Source: Tridacna crocea
Lineage: Eukaryota; Mollusca; Bivalvia; Cardiida; Cardiidae
Direction of reading: 5' to 3'
DNA length: 64,000 bases
NCBI GenBank assembly: GCA_943736015.1
Contig: OX031061.1
Span: 64,362,192-64,426,191 of the forward strand
Every line of letters starts with the position of its first letter. Within the stretch, counting starts at the first letter, position 1. Position numbers and translations under genes: made by a program. Below the pieces are notes generated by a model that worked only from the letters and a program-made list of their open reading frames with translations, did no database searches and was not told the origin of the DNA. Below, piece by piece: positions 60,019 through 64,000 of this stretch.

Positions 60019-61370
60019 GTATCAATAATCATAAATATTTGAATGAGTGTCTAGGTAACTGACTAATGTCTAACTATACATATGAAAATTACGAGTTCAT
60101 ACAGTAATTATGCATCTTTGTGTCAATTCTAAATGCAAAAAAATATAACCTGAAAACTTATAGAACTTTAGAAACATGAGCACGTCAATGTCGTTCTCAC
60201 GATTGCAACAATACAGATTAAATAATCTGCTTAAAATCGCTTTTAATTAATTAAGCATTTAGGGTACAAATCAAGCCAAGATGACGCTCAAACTTGAAAT
60301 ACTTTTTATTGTCTACAACACTGTTTTAGACACTTTACGTATGTCAAAGTTTGCAACTTTACTACACACAAGCTATCCCAAATAAAACGTCATCATTCAG
60401 TGACCGTGTCCTCATTTTCAAACATGCAAGCACACCAACAAAATTTCTTATAGATAAGGCGTGTAGACAAAAATAATGAATGCAGCAACCACCCTTCTGT
60501 TCATTTTTTAGGATAAAAAATGCATACTTGAACTATTTCTGCTGATCTATTAACGTTCAAGCTAAACTTTAGGCTGGTTTTCCAATCTGTTGGAAGATTT
60601 TATCGATTTCTACAGCAATGAATGACTGTTTCTTTTTCATCTCTATGAAAACATGTACCATAAGGTGGTAAAATCACGGTTCGATGATAGTCAATGTTCA
60701 ATTCGCAGTCATTTCTTTTTTCACAAGTATCTAAATGTGTTCTATCAGAGGCTTCACTTGTTCCAATATGGAAAAAAGTAATGGATAATTTTTGCTTTTG
60801 CATTTGTGTTACAAAATATACATGGTTTGTTAATTTAAAAAAAATCCTATAAAGTAAGGAGAAATAGTGATTACCTGCATTTTGCCATTTAGCGAATGGT
60901 TTGTAGTGCTTTCCTCATCAGGGTCTTTCAAAAATGTTATTTTTGGTTCGTGATTTTTGCCAACATTGTTGTATATAAAAAACATCAGAGTTTTCAAGTT
61001 TAGTTTGGATGACAGGCTTCCGGACGGAAAGTATAACTTATTTTCATGTTAACATCCGCGACTGTCCTTTTTCCAGGACTTAATGCAGTTCTCTAAATTT
61101 TGATATGCAAAAGAGACAGCATTAAAACCAGTAGAAATAAATGCCGCACATTTTCAAAGCTTTGTATACAGATTTTAAATTGTTACATGTTTTTTTTTAA
61201 CCCTTCACTAAACAATTCCATAGTTTAGTGACCCCTTTGGGGATTGCTTCTGAAAGCATTGCACTCTTTTTCCTTCAATTTTTCTTTTCACAGACAAATA
61301 CTTTCATAGAACTCTGTACATCAGACGTTCTAGTGAAAATGACACATTTACTTTTATTGTATTCTTATCA
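60019..61370. other. Downstream of last exon, no gene recognised
   Basis: A TGA at 60,060 closes the read-through frame. AATAAA at ~60,382 could serve as a polyadenylation signal if the gene ends here. Two MITE relics (60,835-60,960; 61,198-61,345) are present. No further exon with family similarity. Confidence 0.45.
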
Positions 61371-61379
61371 GCGAAATCC

Positions 61380-61692
61380 TGTTATTTCGCGGTGATTTTT
61401 ACCTCTAATGGTGATAAACATGGTCTCGTCAGTAGTCATAACGATCTAGTTTCAGAATGTTTGTTTGCCCTACCTTTTTTCCCTGTATTATTTCGCGGTG
61501 ACTTTTACCTCTAATGGTGATAGATATTTTGTCTCGTCAGTAGTCATAACGATTTAGTTTCAGAATGTTTGTTTGCCCTACTTTTTTACCCTGTATTATT
61601 TCGCGGTGAATTTTACCTCTAATGGTGATAAATATGGTCTCGTCAGTAGTCATAACGATTTAGTTTCAGAATGTTTGTTTGCCCTACTTTTT
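61380..61692 (+). repeat. ~107-bp tandem repeat x3
   Basis: TTATTTCGCGGTGA(T/C)TTTTACC, GTCTCGTCAGTAGTCATAAC and TTTCAGAATGTTTGTTTGCC occur three times in order, ending where the next array starts. Confidence 0.9.
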
Positions 61693-61693
61693 T

Positions 61694-64000
61694 TAGCTCA
61701 CCTGAGCACGAAGTGCTCAGAGTGAGCTATTGTGATCACTCACCGTCCGTCGGCGTCCGTCGTCCGTCCGTCGTCCGTCCGTCGTCCGTCCGTCCGTCCG
61801 TCGTCCGTTCACATTTTCTTGTTTACACTCTAGCATCTACAAATATCAACCAATCAGCACCAAACTTGGTCAAAGTGTGTATGACCATAAGATCTCGGAT
61901 GAGTTCGATTATGGGTCAAATCGGACCAGAACATCTGGAGTTATTTGCCCTTGAATTAAGAAAATTGCTATATTTCACTTTGTTTACACTCTAGCATCTA
62001 CAAATATCAACCAATTAGCACCAAACTTTGTCAAAATATATATGACCATAAGATCTCGGATGAGTTCGATTATGGGTCTAATCGAACCAGAATGACCAGA
62101 GTTATTTGCCCTTGAATTAAGAAAATTGCTATATTTGACTTTGTTTTAACTCTAGCATCTACAATTTTTAATCAATCGACACCAAACTTGGACAAAGTGT
62201 GTATGACCATAAGATTTCGGATGAGTTTGATTATGGGTCAATACGGACCAGAACATCTGGAGTTATTTGCCCTTGAATTAAGAAAATTGCTATATTTCAC
62301 TTTGTTTACACTCTAGCATCTACAAATATCGACCAATTAGCACCTAACTTTGTCAAAATATATATGACCATAAGATCTCGGATGAGTTCGATTATGGGTC
62401 TAATCGGACCAGAACGACCGGAGTTATTTGCCCTTGAATTAAGAAAATTGCTATATTTGACTTTGTTTTCACTTTAGCATCTACAATTTTTAACGAATCG
62501 ACACCAAACTTGGACAAAGTGTGTATGACCATAAGATCTTGGACGAGTTTGATTATGAGTCAAATCGGACCAGAACATCTGGAGTTATTTGCCCTTGAAT
62601 TAAGAAAATTGCTATATTTCACTTTGTTTACACTCTAGCATCTACAAATATCAACCAATTAGCACCAAACTTTGTCAAAATATATATGACCATAAGATCT
62701 CGGATGAGTTCGATTATGGGGCTCATCGGACCAGAACGACCAGAGTTATTTGCCCCTGAATTAAGAAAATTGCTATGTTTGACTTTGTTTTCACTTTAGC
62801 ATCTACAATTTTTAACGAATCAACACCAAACTTGGACAAAGTGTGTATGACCATAAGATCTCGGACGAGTTTGAGTATGAGTCAAATCAGACCAGAACAT
62901 CTGGAGTTATTTGCCCTTGAATTTAGAAAATTGCTATATTTCACTTTGTTTACACTCTAGCATCTACAAATATCAACCAATTAGCACCAAACTTTGTCAA
63001 AATATATATGACCATAAGATCTCGGATGCGTTTGATGATGGGTCTCATCGGACCAGAACAACTGGAGTTATTTGCCCTTGAATTAGAAAAATCGCTATAT
63101 TTGACTTTGTTTTCACTTTAGCATCTACAATTATTAACCAATCAACACCAGACTTGGACAAAATATACATGACCATAAGATCTCGGATGAGTTTGATTAT
63201 TAGTGTATTCAGACCAGAACAACTGGAGTTATTTGCCCTTGAATTAAACAAATTGCTGTATTTGACTTTATTTACACTCTAGCATCTACAAATATCAACC
63301 AATTAGTTCCAAACTTGGTCACAACATATATGACTCTAAGATCTCAGATGAGTCCGATTATGGGTGACCAGAACAACGGGAGTTATTTGCCCTTAAATTA
63401 GAAAGTTTTTTTTTTTTAGAATAGTTCTTAGGCTGGAGCATAACTTTGTCATTTCCAGTCCAATTTACTTGAAACTTGGCATTTGTGTTTATTGCAATAA
63501 AACAGAGTGCAGTGTGAAAGAGCCATAACTCTACTTCATACTGTCTATAAGTTAATTCCCTTTGATTGAAATTTTTACAGCATTTTCTGCTTGTCTGGAA
63601 TATAACTTTGTCATCTACAGCCTGAACATCGTCAAATTTGATATGCATGATTGTTGAAAAATTATAGAGTGCACTGCACAAGAACCATAATTTCCTAGCA
63701 CAAATTTTGAGTTATTCCCCCTTCATTTTTATAGCATTTCTTGCTTTGTCAGGAGCAAAACTTTGTCATCTTAAGGAGGAATGACTGGATATTTGGTATG
63801 CTTATTTGTTGCAATAAGAATTGTAACTGTACCTTGTGCTGTCTTTAAGTTATTTCCCTTTGAATGTCATTTTTACAGCATTTAGTGCCTGCCCTGAATA
63901 TAACTGTTATCTTAAGTCAGAACGACTTCAAACTTGGTATTCATGTTTTTTGCAATATTACAGAGTACAGTGCACAAGAACAATAACTCTACATAGCAGG
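61694..64000 (+). repeat. Tandem-array element, ~160-bp units with GTCCGTCC head, runs off window
   Basis: TAGCTCACCTGAGC start, short hairpin GAGCACGAAGTGCTC, GTCCGTCGTCCGTCC head, then about ten ~160-bp units with TTTACACTCTAGCATCTACA and GACCATAAGATCTCGGATGA to ~63,410, followed by a second set of diverged units (AACTTTGTCATC, ACAGCATTT) to the window end. Open frames here are periodicity artefacts. Confidence 0.88.

Noticed and set aside
59213-59431. Alternative frame in the 59,258 exon ([20 protein letters not shown])
   Set aside because: It ends in a stop before the donor and cannot be joined to the neighbouring exons in phase, while the [19 protein letters not shown] frame can.
61671-63681. 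Open frames of 60-107 residues on both strands
   Set aside because: They run through periodic ~160-bp units and the GTCCGTCC head and repeat the same residues; not conserved protein.

Overview
The window is eukaryotic and most likely from a bivalve mollusc. This is inferred from one vertebrate/invertebrate-type DSCAM gene with small exons in AT-rich introns, and from repeat families typical of bivalve genomes: GTCCGTCC-headed tandem arrays, tRNA-derived SINEs and many palindromic MITEs. Species cannot be fixed from sequence alone. No bacterial-type operon, rRNA, CRISPR array or intact tRNA gene is seen.

One protein-coding gene occupies most of the window, on the + strand. I reconstructed 37 coding exons from 10,818 to 60,018 (5,811 nt, 1,936 codons) using AG/GT boundaries and matching codon phase at every junction. 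The order is Ig2 to Ig9, four FN3 domains, Ig10, FN5, FN6, a transmembrane segment and a cytoplasmic tail of at least nine exons. This is the diagnostic layout of DSCAM (Down syndrome cell adhesion molecule). The signal peptide and Ig1 must lie upstream of base 1, because no candidate exon was found in 1-10,817. The last 3' exon may lie beyond the window. Ig2, Ig3 and Ig7 are each encoded once, so there is no arthropod-style array of mutually exclusive exons.

The rest is intron or flank, largely built from mobile DNA. The dominant component is a family of ~228-bp MITEs with TTAA target sites and a ~28-bp-stem central palindrome (39 recognisable copies plus about 16 relics). An occupied/empty site pair at 55.4-55.7 kb shows the TTAA duplication directly. 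Arms of the palindrome change together between subfamilies. MITEs crowd just downstream of splice donors (12 of 37 donors have a MITE-like element within 90 bp) and are absent from the 100 bp upstream of every acceptor.

Layout: 1-10.8 kb is upstream intron with MITEs, SINEs, a possible LTR fragment and a 145-bp tandem array (5.4-6.9 kb). 10.8-31.5 kb holds the Ig exons, 31.8-41.9 kb FN1-FN4, 43.4-44.7 kb Ig10, 46.8-49.6 kb FN5-FN6, 50.1 kb the transmembrane exon and 51.1-60.0 kb the cytoplasmic exons. 60-61.4 kb shows nothing clear, and 61.4-64 kb is tandem repeat arrays. Stretches not listed are intron or flank in which I see no gene or recognisable repeat.
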